This document shows, one piece after another, positions 1 through 11,240 of a stretch of DNA of 64,000 bases (positions are counted from its first letter, which is position 1; every line of letters begins with the position of its first letter). The DNA is from Heliopora coerulea. Its lineage: Eukaryota; Cnidaria; Anthozoa; Scleralcyonacea; Helioporidae. The translations under genes were made by a program, and so were the position numbers. A model generated the notes under the pieces. The model searched no databases and was not told where the DNA came from. It saw only the letters and a list, made by a program, of their open reading frames with translations. The stretch is from NCBI GenBank assembly GCA_030142905.1, contig JASJOG010000247.1, positions 248,001-312,000 on the forward strand, given 5' to 3'.

Positions 1-3000
1 CCCGGGTGCTCAGATCCCCAAAAAGGGAAAAAAACGAGCGAATTCAGGAAAACATGCCTTAAAAATTTTAGAATTTCAAGGTTTAAAATGCCATGTCATT
101 TTTAGCAGCATATACTAGATCAACTGATAAGTAATAGCATAATGTGACCTAGACAATTGATTATTTTCATTGGCTAAATCAATACTAGATACACATAGTC
201 GGTATGAAATACGAATAACGGGCCAGAAATATCTGTCCGTATTAACGCGGTAGGGTCAAATTTCATGGCTGGTCTCTTTTAAGTGACGTCATGACAGTTA
301 TATCACGACTACACTTCTAAACAACAGTTCTTGAGCATCCGGAATGCAGATAGAATTTAATTGAAACGGAACTACACAGTAATATAAACATAACTGAATT
401 TTATAAACAGGAACAATCTGTAGTACATACTATCCTTTTCAAAACAAAGACCCCAAACTCACCAATTTTACATGTTGCTTTAATTAATAAATTAACTTTC
501 AACAGTATTTTGAAAAAAAATCTGGGACTTTCGATTGATTTGTTCCGTGCAATTACACTGACGTAATCATTTTGCAACATAACGGATATTGTTTGTCAAG
601 TTTTATTTTTCTTTGTCATTTAATAGGGGTAGTATTACATTGTTTACTTTGTAAAGGAAATGGCTGTTTTCAAAGTCAACGACATGATATGTCACAGACA
701 TTTTCAATTAAAACAGAAAATCGTAATTGTTTCTCAGGATTTGATTTCGTTTGTCACTAATCTGACTACAGGTATACAATTATACTGCTTTTAATCTTGA
801 TTCTTGCTATTTTAAAATTTAAAACCATCGAATTTCCAAGGTATTCAAAACATTTCAAGGGAAAATACTACCTCCCAATGAGTGGCAGAACAAGCGATAA
901 GACAGTTGGGGGTAACAGGTGGGGGAGCAACTTTTCATAATTTTTCAAGGCCACACTCTAATCCCTCCGGAAATCTCTATTTTCAATTCCCCCCCCTTTT
1001 TTCAAATTACAATAAATACCCAAAATTCGGATCTCTAAACCTTCCCTTGACGGGAGGTCTTCCCTTTACATGTAAAATCATCTCATGTTAGCCAAAGGCA
1101 GTTAAACCTGGGATTAGCCAGGGTAACATCAAAGAAGTCCTAATACCTAAGACCAGACCTGTGTGTTATTCCATGAATTCAATAAGTTGTTTGTTTAACA
1201 AGCTAGAGCTTACAAGCCAATGATATTTTACAACATGTTTTTTCTGACAAGGACCCTCATCATGGCCAAAATGGTCCAGTAATGATGGGATGACTTGACC
1301 AGTGACAATAGTGGTGATGAAATTATCAATTTCCCAAGACCCTTTACCTTTCCTTCAATATTTTCTCCTAAAATTTTGAAGAAATAGAAAATTCACCTGG
1401 GTGAATAATGGGGTAACAAGTCCCCAGTTGTCTCCCATGGTATCACCAGTGCTCCCATGTCCATAAGAGGAGCCCTGACTGGAATAAGGCAACTGCAAGC
1501 ACTACCACAAGATGCCACCAAGCAAACAAAATGGAACGTATGTCATGCATACTTGTGCTTACTTCACATGTATGAACACTCCAGTACTTGTGCTAGCTCT
1601 TCTACCGGTCCTTGCCTCACTTTTGTGAACCAGATTTTGGCTAAACTATCTCAAATTTTTAGTTTACCCTTTCAAGGCAGGATTTCCCCCTTTTGTGAGT
1701 AAAATTGTCTGGCTATTCCCAGAGGTAAATTATAGTAAGCTTACACTGTCAGGAAAGAGTCAATTTTGATTGTTATAACTATCCTTTTCCCAGCTGGAGT
1801 TCTACCTTTCAGAAGTAAAATCATCTGGTATTCTCCAGGGTAAAATAATAGAAATCTGATGCCACCAGGAAAGGTATAAACAAGCACTGGCGAAATGTTT
1901 CCAAATAAATCTCAACTCACAGTTTATTTGCAAACATAAAACTTTTTCTCTAACAGCAATATCAGTAAAAGATGAACAGAACCTGACTGAACAAGGGAAT
2001 AATTCCTTTGAAAGAGACTGGAATGTACCACACCATAATATAAATAATAAAACACTTAATCTGGCAAACAATTTAGGAGGAAACTTTATATTAGTACTGG
2101 TTTTCCAGAACTCCTCATGATAATTATCGTGTTCATCAAATTAATTTCCAGATTCTTTTCCCTGAAATAAATTAACCTGTTTCCTGAAGGGCTTTTAAAC
2201 ACTCTCCTTGGATTGGTTGGGCACTTTTTTCTGCACCATTTTTAATCATAAAGGCTGTACTTTCACATGGAATACATTGACTTGTAGAAATGATGATCAA
2301 GATTGCACTTTATGGGAAAGTCATTCTGAAATTAAATATATTACTCTGGGAACAGTAAACTCGTATGTATTCAGTTTTACAGATTTCTGATACTCTATGA
2401 AGGAATTCTAGACTTTAGGGAAGAACTGATGACATATGGCCAACCAAATACAGTAAGAAGAAAGTGCAGAAGAACTTGGGGAGGAGAAAAATTGACCAAA
2501 AGAAAAATGTGTCACCTGAAAATAACTCATCATCTGGCAATTTTGGAAAAATTGTGACTGAAGTTTTGGATCAGCCAATGAAGAGCTTATGGCAACTATT
2601 ATAAAGTTACAGCCAAGACAGTGTGAAGTTTTACTGGATATTGAAAAAGGACATACATGAAAGACTCTCTTTTCATAGTCTCTCATTGAAAGAGGATCAG
2701 CAAATGCAACTACCAACTTTAATTAAGGGGCATTTCATCTCACATGTATTTGTGATGTAAAAGTGTTTGCAACATGCTTGTCATATAATTTCAAATCTAA
2801 ACCTGGTTACCAGTATTTACAAACTAGTTTGGCTTTTTTTTTCACACCTACAATAAGTACAACATTTCTTTCCTTTATTACTTGCTTTAAAATTTTTCAT
2901 TACTTACTATCATCCAAATTTATATAATAATATTATTATAATTATACTTACTATGAGCCTTAGAATAACTGGCACCTCCAGTAGCTTCACTCATAACTGT

Positions 3001-3260
3001 ACTAGAGGTAGAACAACAGCAGCTTCAGAAGTGTAAACACAAAATAAATAACAAAAACAATCCCCTCACAGTAACCCTTTGCAAAAGCCCCCTTTCTGGC
3101 ATAAAGGTTTACAAGACAACTGACCAGAACTATCAGCAAGCTAAGTCATTAAAATACTACAAATTTAGGGGATTGGGTAAACCTTTGAATATAGTGGCCA
3201 GTATGCAGATGATATATACCCATATAAAGTGCTGACTATTCTATTGATCCCATTGATCAA

Positions 3261-3684
3261 GAACAAAGTCCCAGCATATATCAAAGATTCCTTAAAGCTT
3301 AACAGTGATCAACATACGCGTACCACCAGATATAGCAACAGCAATTTTATTTGTCCCAGGTACAATCGGGAGACTGAAGGTGGGAAGACCTTTGCAGTTA
3401 CTACCTGCAAACTATGGAAGAGTCTACAATTAGAACTTAGAAACTCTGCATCATTAACAACTTTTAGAAACAATTACTGGAACAGTATTTTAAATGAACA
3501 GAAAGAACTCTATAATTTTATTGTATAACCTATTCTAATCAATTTAGTCTAATTTTTTATACTATATATGTTTATATTGTATGTTTTTATCTTAAATTTT
3601 TAAATTGAGGGTCACTAGTTTATTAGTTTCTGCTATTCTGTGCTACCCTCATTAAATAAAGTGTTTACTTACTTACTTACTTAC
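3261..3684 (+). mobile_element. 3' end of a non-LTR retrotransposon (CR1/L2-type)
   Basis: The translation contains the typical C-terminal tail of CR1/L2-group reverse transcriptases: NKVPAYIKDSL near the start, then FAVTTCKLWKSLQLELRNS and a stop near 3526. It is followed by an AT-rich 3' UTR and a short tandem tail of the 4-mer ACTT/TTAC (about 3662-3684), which is how these LINEs end instead of poly(A). The second segmental copy (about 56930) reads straight through from the left flank CCCATTGAT to the right flank AATAATTTAAAGC, so this is a 5'-truncated insertion made after the duplication, or lost from copy 2. Only about 90 codons remain, so it cannot move on its own. Confidence 0.8.
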
Positions 3685-4678
3685 ATAATAATTTAAAGCT
3701 CACACTACTCCTAATGCATGTAACTGTATCACAATAGTCAAACCTCCCATAAGCTGACACCCTCTGGACCTTGTAATGGTGTCCTCTTACAGACATGTCT
3801 GTAATCCACAAAGGTTTGTTTATTTTCACTGCATGCCAACCCTGTTACTTGTGTAGGTGCTGCCTTATAAACATTACAAGCTACATGGATGTGGACATCT
3901 CATGAGACAAGTATTCCTAAATTTACATAACAAACCTGAGTGTCCACTTTTGAGACGTTCATTAATATTTTGGTTAATAGATAAACATTTAATTGTGATT
4001 CCTTCAATGAGAAATACAAACTTGTTTCAAATAAACGAACTCCAGAAAGTACAAAATATTATCCTACAAAATATATCATTGTGCAAATCTCTTCAAGAGT
4101 GCATGTATACAGGACCTAGATTTACAATACTACCAGAAATGACCATACTAAAACAGCTTAAAAGTGTGTTATGTATGTTTGCTTCTGTCCTCAGTGGTGT
4201 AGCAATAGGGGGTTTAGACGGTTCATTGAACCAGGGCCCCCAACTATCCAGGTGCCCCCGAGAGTTCCGAAATTCTGAGGCAACGAACCATTCTGCTGAC
4301 TGTCTAAGACTTCTTGCCATGCCTCTACTCAACAAATAAGTCAGCAAAGCAAACGCCAAAAGACTATTAAAAGGTTAGTTGAAACATTTAGTTCATATAT
4401 GTATCCTTGAAAATAAAGAATGAATAGGGAATGTTAAAACCTACATGACCCTTTAATTCTAAACAGCATTTAAATTATAAGCGAGTGCCCCACTTGTCAA
4501 CAGATTTTTAAAAAATTAAACATATATTTCATTTTATGATGTCAATAAACAATAAATAGTATAGTTAGATATTATTGTTTTACATTATGATATTGATGAT
4601 AAGTGAAATTTGGGTGAAGTAAGGGTTGAAGGGCCCGGGCCCTTACTCTTGAACCGGAGCCCCTGAAACTCCAGCTAC

Positions 4679-6031
4679 TAGGCCTTTATAGATTGTGCTA
4701 GTAAAAGTAGCATATTATGCTGCTAGCATTGCCCGTTTTTTTTCCAAATTATGCTCAAATTATGCTCGTTTTTGCAAATTATGCTACTTTTTCTTGAAAT
4801 ATGCTTTTCAAAATAGAAACACAAAACAAGTCCAAATTATGTATTTATTGTTAATAAAGCATGATATCTTCTTTATCTTGAGTTGCACACTTGCTCTAAT
4901 AAAACACAACTAACTACTGCACTTCATTCCAGACTAGAATAGGTTACTTAATGATGTATCACATTTAATATGTTCGTATGAGGCGTTGCGTTATGTTTCA
5001 TGCATCATCCATGAAGCAAACGATCACTGCAATTGACTCGCCTTGTTTGGTGCTTCCATCAAAAATTACCGATACATCCCTTGTCATCTTGCCCTCTCCT
5101 GGCACAGATAGTTCTTTCTTTATCCTAGCAACTTCCTGTTTGAAAATAAGGGCTATGTACTGCCCGAGATTGGCGCTACTGGTAAGTCGATATCCATTTT
5201 TTTTCCAACAGAAGACGAAGCCTGTCTATTTTTCTGATGGGAATCCCGGTCTTTAAAGACTCCTCCTCCTACTTCCTGTCGGTATGCTTGCTCAGCCAAG
5301 GGTAACGTGCTATCTTGGCGACCCTTCTCTCGACTTAGCGCTTCGGTAATGATTTGTTCTCTCAACTTCGACTTCTTGATCTTCCCTTTCCCACTGGTGT
5401 GTTTTTTGGAAGTGCAATGGGATGACAATATGCTTTTCTTTGATGAAACAACTTCTTTGCAAGCATTGCAAAATATCGTGTTTCCTCTAACACTTAGATG
5501 CTGACCTAGAAATTTATTAATACGATCATGTAATGAAACTTTTTTCATGTCAGATGCTCCTCTGGTCTTGTATTGGCTTTTGGTTTGTTGCAGGCTCAGA
5601 TCTCAGGAGATTTGAGCCCGTTCTCGCCTGTTAGGTGGTTGTTCTTCTTCTTGTAACTGTAAGTTCGACGCCATTTTGTTGTCAGTGAAGGCGGGAACTG
5701 CTACCCACACAATCTTTACTTCCGGTGTGCCCAGTCCTCTAGACTCTAGAGTCTAGACGACGGACGACGCTTTTTTTGCGGTAACCTTCTTCCCCCAAGA
5801 CATTGCAAAATTGTAAAGCGAGTGAACCATGGACCGAACTTGAAAACAATCAATCTTAGAGACCAAGCAAGTCATGACTCTGGTAACATTCCTTTAAAAA
5901 AAACAACCTCAAAAAACCCCTAAAAATATGCTGATTATGCTAGCAGTGCTACTTTTATAAAAAGTGCAAAAATTATGCTCGTTTTTCCAAATTATGCCAA
6001 AAATTATGCTAGCACAATCTATAAAGCCCTA
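4679..6031 (-). mobile_element. Nested hAT DNA transposon, 1353 bp
   Basis: The terminal inverted repeats TAGGCCTTTATAGATTGTGC (left) and TAGGGCTTTATAGATTGTGC (right, reverse complemented) differ at one base. The flanking 8-bp duplication CCAGCTAC (4671-4678 and 6032-6039) is exact. Subterminal copies of AAATTATGCTCGTTTTT cluster at both ends, as is usual for hAT transposase binding regions. The empty site is visible in copy 2 at 58031-58038 (CCAGCTAT). The only coding remnant is a zinc-finger ORF on the minus strand (5153-5548); no hAT catalytic or dimerisation domain is present, so the element is non-autonomous. Confidence 0.92.
5153..5548 (-). CDS. BED-like zinc-finger ORF inside the hAT element (CGGBP1-like)
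   Basis: This 131-residue ORF has one clear zinc-binding motif near residues 26-50: C-x2-C, thirteen residues, H-x5-H, with the local sequence FCNACKEVVSSKKSILSSHC. This spacing and the following lysine-rich stretch (KGKIKKSKLREQ) resemble the N-terminal BED-type finger of hAT transposases and CGGBP1, a vertebrate DNA-binding protein derived from one. The likely role is binding the element's own subterminal repeats. The C-terminal half (after about residue 75) shows no domain and could be out of frame or past an unspliced intron. The catalytic part of a hAT transposase is absent, so this is either a leftover or a stand-alone DNA-binding product. Confidence 0.6.
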   Translation of the reverse strand: MKKVSLHDRINKFLGQHLSVRGNTIFCNACKEVVSSKKSILSSHCTSKKHTSGKGKIKKSKLREQIITEALSREKGRQDSTLPLAEQAYRQEVGGGVFKDRDSHQKNRQASSSVGKKMDIDLPVAPISGST

Positions 6032-6529
6032 CCAGCTACGCCACTGTCTGTCCTGCCAAGCACAAATCTGTTGAAATGCCAATAACATGTTGTACAGCTT
6101 TAGAAAGTTTTTTGTTGCAGATAAATGTTTATGTTACGTATCGGATATTCAGAATTAGTTTGTGTTGATATGAATTCTGGGATTGGGTCCCTTCATAATC
6201 ATGGCGCCCACATGACAAGTGTTTGTAAGTCTCCATTAAAACTGTTTAAATCTCACTGCATCGTGAGTTATTATCAGAAAGAAACATCACAAGGATGAGA
6301 AAGTTCTTTGTTACAGGTAAAACATAAACCGAAAAGTAAAACTCATCCTTCATAACTTTTAAAGCCTTAACAGCTAGTGAAATTTTCTGTTCTTTCATAG
6401 AAATTTTCTGTCATTTCAAATCATTCTCTTCTTAGTCGGTGTCTTCGCTGAGGCCAGCGAGCCCATATTCTGCATTTAGCTTTGGTGATTTTTCACGTGC
6501 GTCAACAGTCATATTTGCCTCATTTTAAA

Positions 6530-7299
6530 GGTGATGTTACACGGGACAATTTTTAACGACGATTTTTAATGCAACAATGTTGCACAAAAAATCGATACGT
6601 GTAACATGGTGTTTGCAGGCAATTTTTAACGCAACAATGAATGCGGCAACATGTTGCATAACTTTGAAGTAGCTTCAAGTGCTCGCAACATTGTTGCGTA
6701 GATTCCTGTAAAGTTGATTCGTGTATCAGTTTAGCCGCCGATTTTTTATCGCAACAATCTCCAAGAGCCTCTTGAGTTCTTAGTTGCATTTTCCCATAAA
6801 AAAAAAAAAACAGCCAGTAATTGCCGAAATGCAAACTAAATGGTAAGAGCTTCGATTCTGTGGGAAGTAAATCGTGAAAAGGAAAGTAAAATACCATCAC
6901 AATGGAATTACAGTCCTTATTTCCTTTTTGAAACCAATCTTGTTACGTGCATGGTCAAAATTTGCTCTCTTTATCCAAGCTCTTGTCTAAATTTCTCTTT
7001 GACGTTCTTTCGGTTCCTCCTCATCTAAACTCCAATATCAGCAACATTTTAATAAACTTTTTCCTGTGAAGCGTCATCGCTGTTATATTTATTTGTTTTG
7101 GTCATGTAAAGCGAAACTGCGCCGCAGCCTGCGAGGTAGATGTTGCGTAACTTCAATTCAGAAAAATCGTTCCGTGTAACACCCCCGCTGTCCAACATGT
7201 TGCACAAAAAATTGTCCCGTTTGTCATGCCACGATTTTTGTGCAACATTGTTGCGTTAAAAATCGTCGTTAAAAATCGTCCCGTGTGACGTCACCTCAA
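6530..7299. mobile_element. Non-coding TIR element, about 770 bp
   Basis: The two ends are inverted copies over about 60 bp. The left end runs GGTGATGTTACACGGGAC, then AATTTTTAACGACG; the right end, reverse complemented, runs GGTGACGTCACACGGGAC, then GATTTTTAACGACG. Both continue into a GCAACAATGTTGCAC motif that is itself palindromic and recurs inside. Copy 2 has an empty site between CAGTCATATT and CAGATCTCACG (about 58302-58314). No transposase is visible. The superfamily is not assigned, because the exact element ends and the target duplication (possibly TTT) are unclear. Confidence 0.75.
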
Positions 7300-8034
7300 G
7301 CTTGTTTCAGATCTCACGCCAGTTTGAATTGCGCTAATCGATCAAATCATCAAAGTATGGCAAACGTTCGTCAGTGCCAAGCTGCTGGAATGCAAAGCAT
7401 TCGCTCGAAACGTTTAAATACAGCTGCCTCACATTCATCATGTCCTCACTTTCAAATGGATCATCATTGTATTATCACACTGTTAGATCTCATACAAGGA
7501 AATTCTAACTGCCGGTTTGTCAACATTTTCGTGGTTTTAAAGAACGAAGTAATATTTCTGGTGTGGAGCAATGCTTATACTTCCGGTCATGTTGAGTCAG
7601 AGATTTTTAAAACAATTTCGTGAGCATGGACGAAGCTTTATGACGTTCGATTGTTCTAACTCTCTCTATTCTTTAGCTGCATATAGTGCGTTTTGCGTTA
7701 GTCTTCATACAACAGACGCATAAGCAGAAGAACAACCAAAATGTCCAACCAAGTTCATTCAGATGAATAACGCGTCTCTCGCAATCAAAACGGCGAACAA
7801 TGGGAAGTGATAACACTAGGAAATAAAGCCAATCGTAAAAGATCAAAATTTCCGTGCTCGCAGTCTACAAGGCGGTCATGAACAGTTAGACTGTCGATTA
7901 GACCACATTAGACATTGGTAATCGCAGTGATGGTTTCCCAAGACTAAGGAAACTAATGATGTGTTTGTGGTAGCTTAGTAATTATATTCTTAATACCCAC
8001 GCTCTCAAGCTGTTCTCTCAGAAAAACTTCCTGA

Positions 8035-8107
8035 GTCCCTGACTGGATATCGAACCCGTAACCTTCTGATTGCTGGTGAGACGCTCTAACCATTGAGCTA
8101 CAACGAC
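8035..8107 (-). other. tRNA-like unit 1 (SINE head)
   Basis: Read on the minus strand it has a pol III A box (TAGCTCAATGGTTAGAG) and B box (GGGTTCGATATCC), and starts GTCGTTG. The acceptor and T arms are damaged (GATATCCAG in the T arm). The anticodon loop position reads AGC but lacks the universal U33, so it is unlikely to be a working tRNA. Confidence 0.6.
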
Positions 8108-8358
8108 TCAGATGGTGATCTAAGGTTGAATTTGTATACTGTCTCGATATGTCGTCTATTATCAGAAGGATACGGGTTCGATTTCCGTCAGGGACTCAGA
8201 AAGTTTTTCTGAGAGAACAGCTTGAGAGCGTGCGTATTAAGAAAAGGTCATTGATTAACATAAAAATAGACGACATATCGAGACTTGCAGACTGGCAGTA
8301 CATATGTCTACCATCTATACGAACCAGTACACAAATTTAACCTTCGCTCACCATCTGA

Positions 8359-8430
8359 GTCTCTGTAGCTCAATGGTTAGAGCGTCTCACCGGCGGTCAG
8401 AAGGTTACGGGTTCGATTCACGTCAAGGGC
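8359..8430 (+). other. tRNA-like unit 2 (SINE head)
   Basis: A box TAGCTCAATGGTTAGAG and B box GGGTTCGATTC are present. The anticodon stem has one mismatch and the loop CCGGCGG lacks U33. The acceptor stem pairs only partly (GTCTCTG with CAAGGGC). It is best read as a SINE promoter head. Confidence 0.6.
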
Positions 8431-8616
8431 TCAAAAAGTTTTTCTAAGAGAACAGCTTGAGAGCGTGGGTATTAAGAACATAATTACCAAAATACCACAA
8501 ACACATCATTGATTAACATAAAAATAGACGACATATCGAGACTAGCAGACTGGCAGTACATATGTCTTCCATCTATACGAACCAGAATACAAATTTAACC
8601 TTCGCTCACCATCTGA

Positions 8617-8687
8617 GTCTTTGTAGCTCAATGGTTAGAGCGTCTCACCGCAATCAGAAGGTTACGGGTTCGATTCCCGTCAAGGAC
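8617..8687 (+). other. tRNA-like unit 3 (best acceptor and T stems)
   Basis: The acceptor arms GTCTTTG and CAAGGAC pair over all seven positions with one G-U wobble. The D stem GCTC/GAGC and T stem ACGGG/CCCGT are perfect, and A and B boxes match consensus. The anticodon arm is one base short and lacks U33, so decoding function is doubtful even though transcription by RNA polymerase III is plausible. Confidence 0.6.
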
Positions 8688-9689
8688 TCAGAAAGTTTTT
8701 CTGAGAGAGCAGCTTGAGAGCGTGCGTATTAAGAACTAAGTAAACTATTTATCGATCTTCCACATACCTTTTGTTCGTCCAACTTCAGCAAAACTCAGAA
8801 AAAGGTAACGTGCTTTTAATGGGACGATGCCATCCCAGTACAGGATTCTAGAACTGAAGTGAACTCAGAACTTACACTTGAGCTTATACATGCATACATC
8901 AACCAGCTTGCACACTCCGGGAATAGGTAAGGTTTGTGATTCAGACTTTGAGGAGACCACACCTCAATGGTAACGTCAGCCTGCAACAGATTTTAAGCCA
9001 ATCAACGCAGATATTTGTTTTATTTCATCGGTCAGTGGACCAATCAGATTGCTTTAATATGGGGGCTGCTCGGCCAATTAAAGTTTACATACATGACTGG
9101 GATCTGTATGATGGCCAAGAGATGCCATAAGCTTTTTTGATACTTTTTAATACAAAGAAAGTTAAATTTAAAATTAACTCAAGTTCAAATCATATAAATT
9201 TTAATTTTAATTAAAAATAAATTAGTTCTACTAGAGTAAAAAAATACCCCATAAAAAAACAAATGAAAAAATTAAATCAGTTAAAATTAAAACACTTTCA
9301 AATCCAAACAAAATGAAATTAAAAAATCTCGCGGACCTGAAGTTGCTGTAGTATACAACAAGCCCTTGATGGATCTCGGCATCGACAACTGGTACAGAAG
9401 TCTAGTACCGAACGTGTCGTCGATGGCCGAAAAGGCTGGCGCCTGGAAACAAGTAAAACAACAAGGAATATTTTCCCATAAGTTTTGGTCGAAAGGCAAA
9501 TGAGCCTGGGGCTGGCTATAAAAACAGTAACTCCTCCATTTGATCATATCGGTTGGCACTAGAACCTAACCACTGAGACCAGGTAACTGTGTGGAGACTG
9601 GGACCGGAAAATTGAGTATTTTATTTACCTGATAACTTTTTGGAAAAAATCGATGGGGTTTAGGTTAAAATGTCACCAGGGAGTAACAT

Positions 9690-9760
9690 GTCAACGGTTA
9701 GAATTAGGATTAGAGATAGAGTTAGGATTAGGGTTAAGATCTTAACCCTGACAATAACAT
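9690..9760. repeat. Degenerate TTAGGG-like stretch
   Basis: Loose repeats of GGTTAGAATTAGG and GGATTAGGGTTAAG recur here and in copy 2 at 62430-62520. Similar CCTAA-type degenerate runs occur at 17041-17165. They are too imperfect to be a true interstitial telomere array. Confidence 0.4.
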
Positions 9761-11240
9761 TCAGGATAATCCTGAATTTTTGAAACGTTGGCATTTCAGG
9801 ATTTTCCTCAATTTTAGGTGAGAGGATATATCATGTAAATGCAATACTTTAATTTTCCGGTCCAGTTTGCACACGGTTACCTGGCTGTCTCAGTGGTTAC
9901 ATTCTCTTGCCGACCAATCATATCAACCAACGAAAATTGGTCCGTCCACTAAACAATTTTGGTTAAACCTACATTTTATCAATCGTTACGTGTGCGATTT
10001 ATGGCACCTGCCTATAGTTAATCAAGCTGTTCTCTGAAGGCGATACGCGTCTGGTGGATGGTGATCGAGTGTGGTGATCGTACGATAGAGTATAAACTAA
10101 TCGAAGTTTAAAGTAAAACATGAATTACTTTTATCGGCCTATAGGAAAAGAAAAAACTATTTTGGGAAAACTTTCAGTCTTTCCGCAAACTGCATCCTTG
10201 TTTTCAAGGTTTTCCGGCTCTGTTGGGGCTCTACGTTTTCCTGCATCAATTTTTAAGTGCGCAAATTGGTATTCATGATATCCCATAAAGCAAGAGTCAA
10301 TGGGAAATGAAGTCATCGTTAAAACTATGACGGGGGCGCCAAGCTATTGCGACTTGATGAGGTGTCAAACATTCTCAGTATTTGGATCATCCAGTCAATG
10401 ACATGTCATCCTAATAAAAAATTTTCACCGCAATGTTTACCTTTGTTTATTCTCATATTTCCTAATAAAAAATCCCGTACACTACTGGTGTCTTTTTTCA
10501 CTTGGAGGTTTTTGAGCCTGATCGTTTTGTGGGCCCTTTTGTAGTCCATGCATTTGTAAATGTGACTTTGAGTAAAACATCGCATTCTACAGTGTTTTTG
10601 CCATCGAGGGAGATGAGATTTGCAGTCACATCAGTCAACAGAACTTTCTAACAGGAAAGAGTATTCAAAAGAGTCAACAACAGCAGACCATTAGCGATTT
10701 CTTCGCATTGCTAGGATTTTCTGTTGAACTCACCGTAGGAGTGGCCTCTATTAATGTTTTTTCCAATTTTACGTTAAGTTTGGTTAAAAGGAGAAAAAAA
10801 CTTTTTTGTCCAATGGAAAGAATCTACACTGCTGCTAGTGTCTTGATATAAAAATTGTACGAAGTGCGAGTCATTCCATCACGTTAAGTATTAACAACAA
10901 TTTAACAAATTGAAAATTGCTTGATTGTCTCAATTTAACGTCATTTTAACTGAAAAAATGCCCAGTGAAATGACAAGGCGTAGCCGAGTGTTTTCCGGTA
11001 TTTTTCGGGTTGAAATGGCGTCACGAATGTTTCTATCACAGCATAGAGAGACACGAGAGCTATTAAGTTATCGTGACGTTATCCGTATTTCTGCATCCTA
11101 ATACAAAATGACAATGACGTCAGCCTGTCTCTGTACTCTGAGCGAAAATGAGGCTCGTCAAATCAAAGCGTACGTATATGACGCGTGTTACTTTATAACT
11201 GTATATTTAGCGCTGACCTAGTTATTTTGAACCCTTGCAA

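Larger units (their letters stand above)
4192..6046. mobile_element. hAT-type MITE (CAGTGGYGTAGC ends) split by a nested hAT element
   Basis: The left end reads CAGTGGTGTAGCAATAGGG and the right end, reverse complemented, reads CAGTGGCGTAGCTGGAG, giving short terminal inverted repeats of the hAT kind. An exact 8-bp target duplication, TCTGTCCT, lies at 4184-4191 and 6047-6054. The same MITE without the nested insertion is at 57551-58045 in the other segmental copy (495 bp), so it predates the duplication. The body is GC-rich and codes for nothing recognisable. Confidence 0.88.
7956..8734. mobile_element. tRNA-derived SINE-like cluster with 13-bp target duplication
   Basis: The insert is bounded by ACTAAGGAAACTA (7943-7955) and ACTAAGTAAACTA (8735-8747), while copy 2 has a single ACTAAGTAAACTA near 61122. 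It contains one minus-strand and two plus-strand complete tRNA-like units plus one 3'-half unit (about 8160-8200). Each is followed by a tail with CAGCTTGAGAGCGTG and a spacer with ATAGACGACATATCGAGAC. The two plus units repeat with a period of about 258 bp. The first unit is inverted relative to the rest, giving a partial palindrome around 8140-8280. Confidence 0.82.
1..11240 (+). repeat. Segmental duplication, copy 1 (at least 11.2 kb)
   Basis: The whole stretch aligns in the same orientation with 52555-64000. Both open with the words GGGTGCTCAGATCCCC, and position 11240 aligns with base 64000, so the homology continues past the right window edge on the other copy. Substitutions are scattered at a few percent by eye. 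The large differences are discrete insertions: here a LINE 3' end (3261-3684), an hAT element (4679-6031), a TIR element (6530-7299) and a tRNA-like cluster (7956-8734), none of which is in copy 2. No convincing host exon was found inside; the short ORFs shared by the copies carry many amino-acid changes and show no domain. It could be a true duplication or two haplotypes placed in series by an assembler. Confidence 0.93.

Noticed and set aside
4093..4359. ORFs on both strands at 3857-4359
   Set aside because: They cross into the CAGTGG MITE and are not kept open in copy 2.
8617..8687. Functional tRNA gene
   Set aside because: The anticodon arm is one base short and lacks U33; the unit is part of a moved repeat cluster, so it is treated as a SINE head.
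9690..9760. Interstitial telomere repeat
   Set aside because: Units vary too much (GGTTAGAATTAGG, GAGATAGAGTTAGG) to be a real TTAGGG array.
10131..10316. Minus-strand ORF conserved in both segmental copies (second at 62892-63077)
   Set aside because: The two versions differ at many amino-acid positions and neither has a domain; conservation reflects the duplication, not selection.
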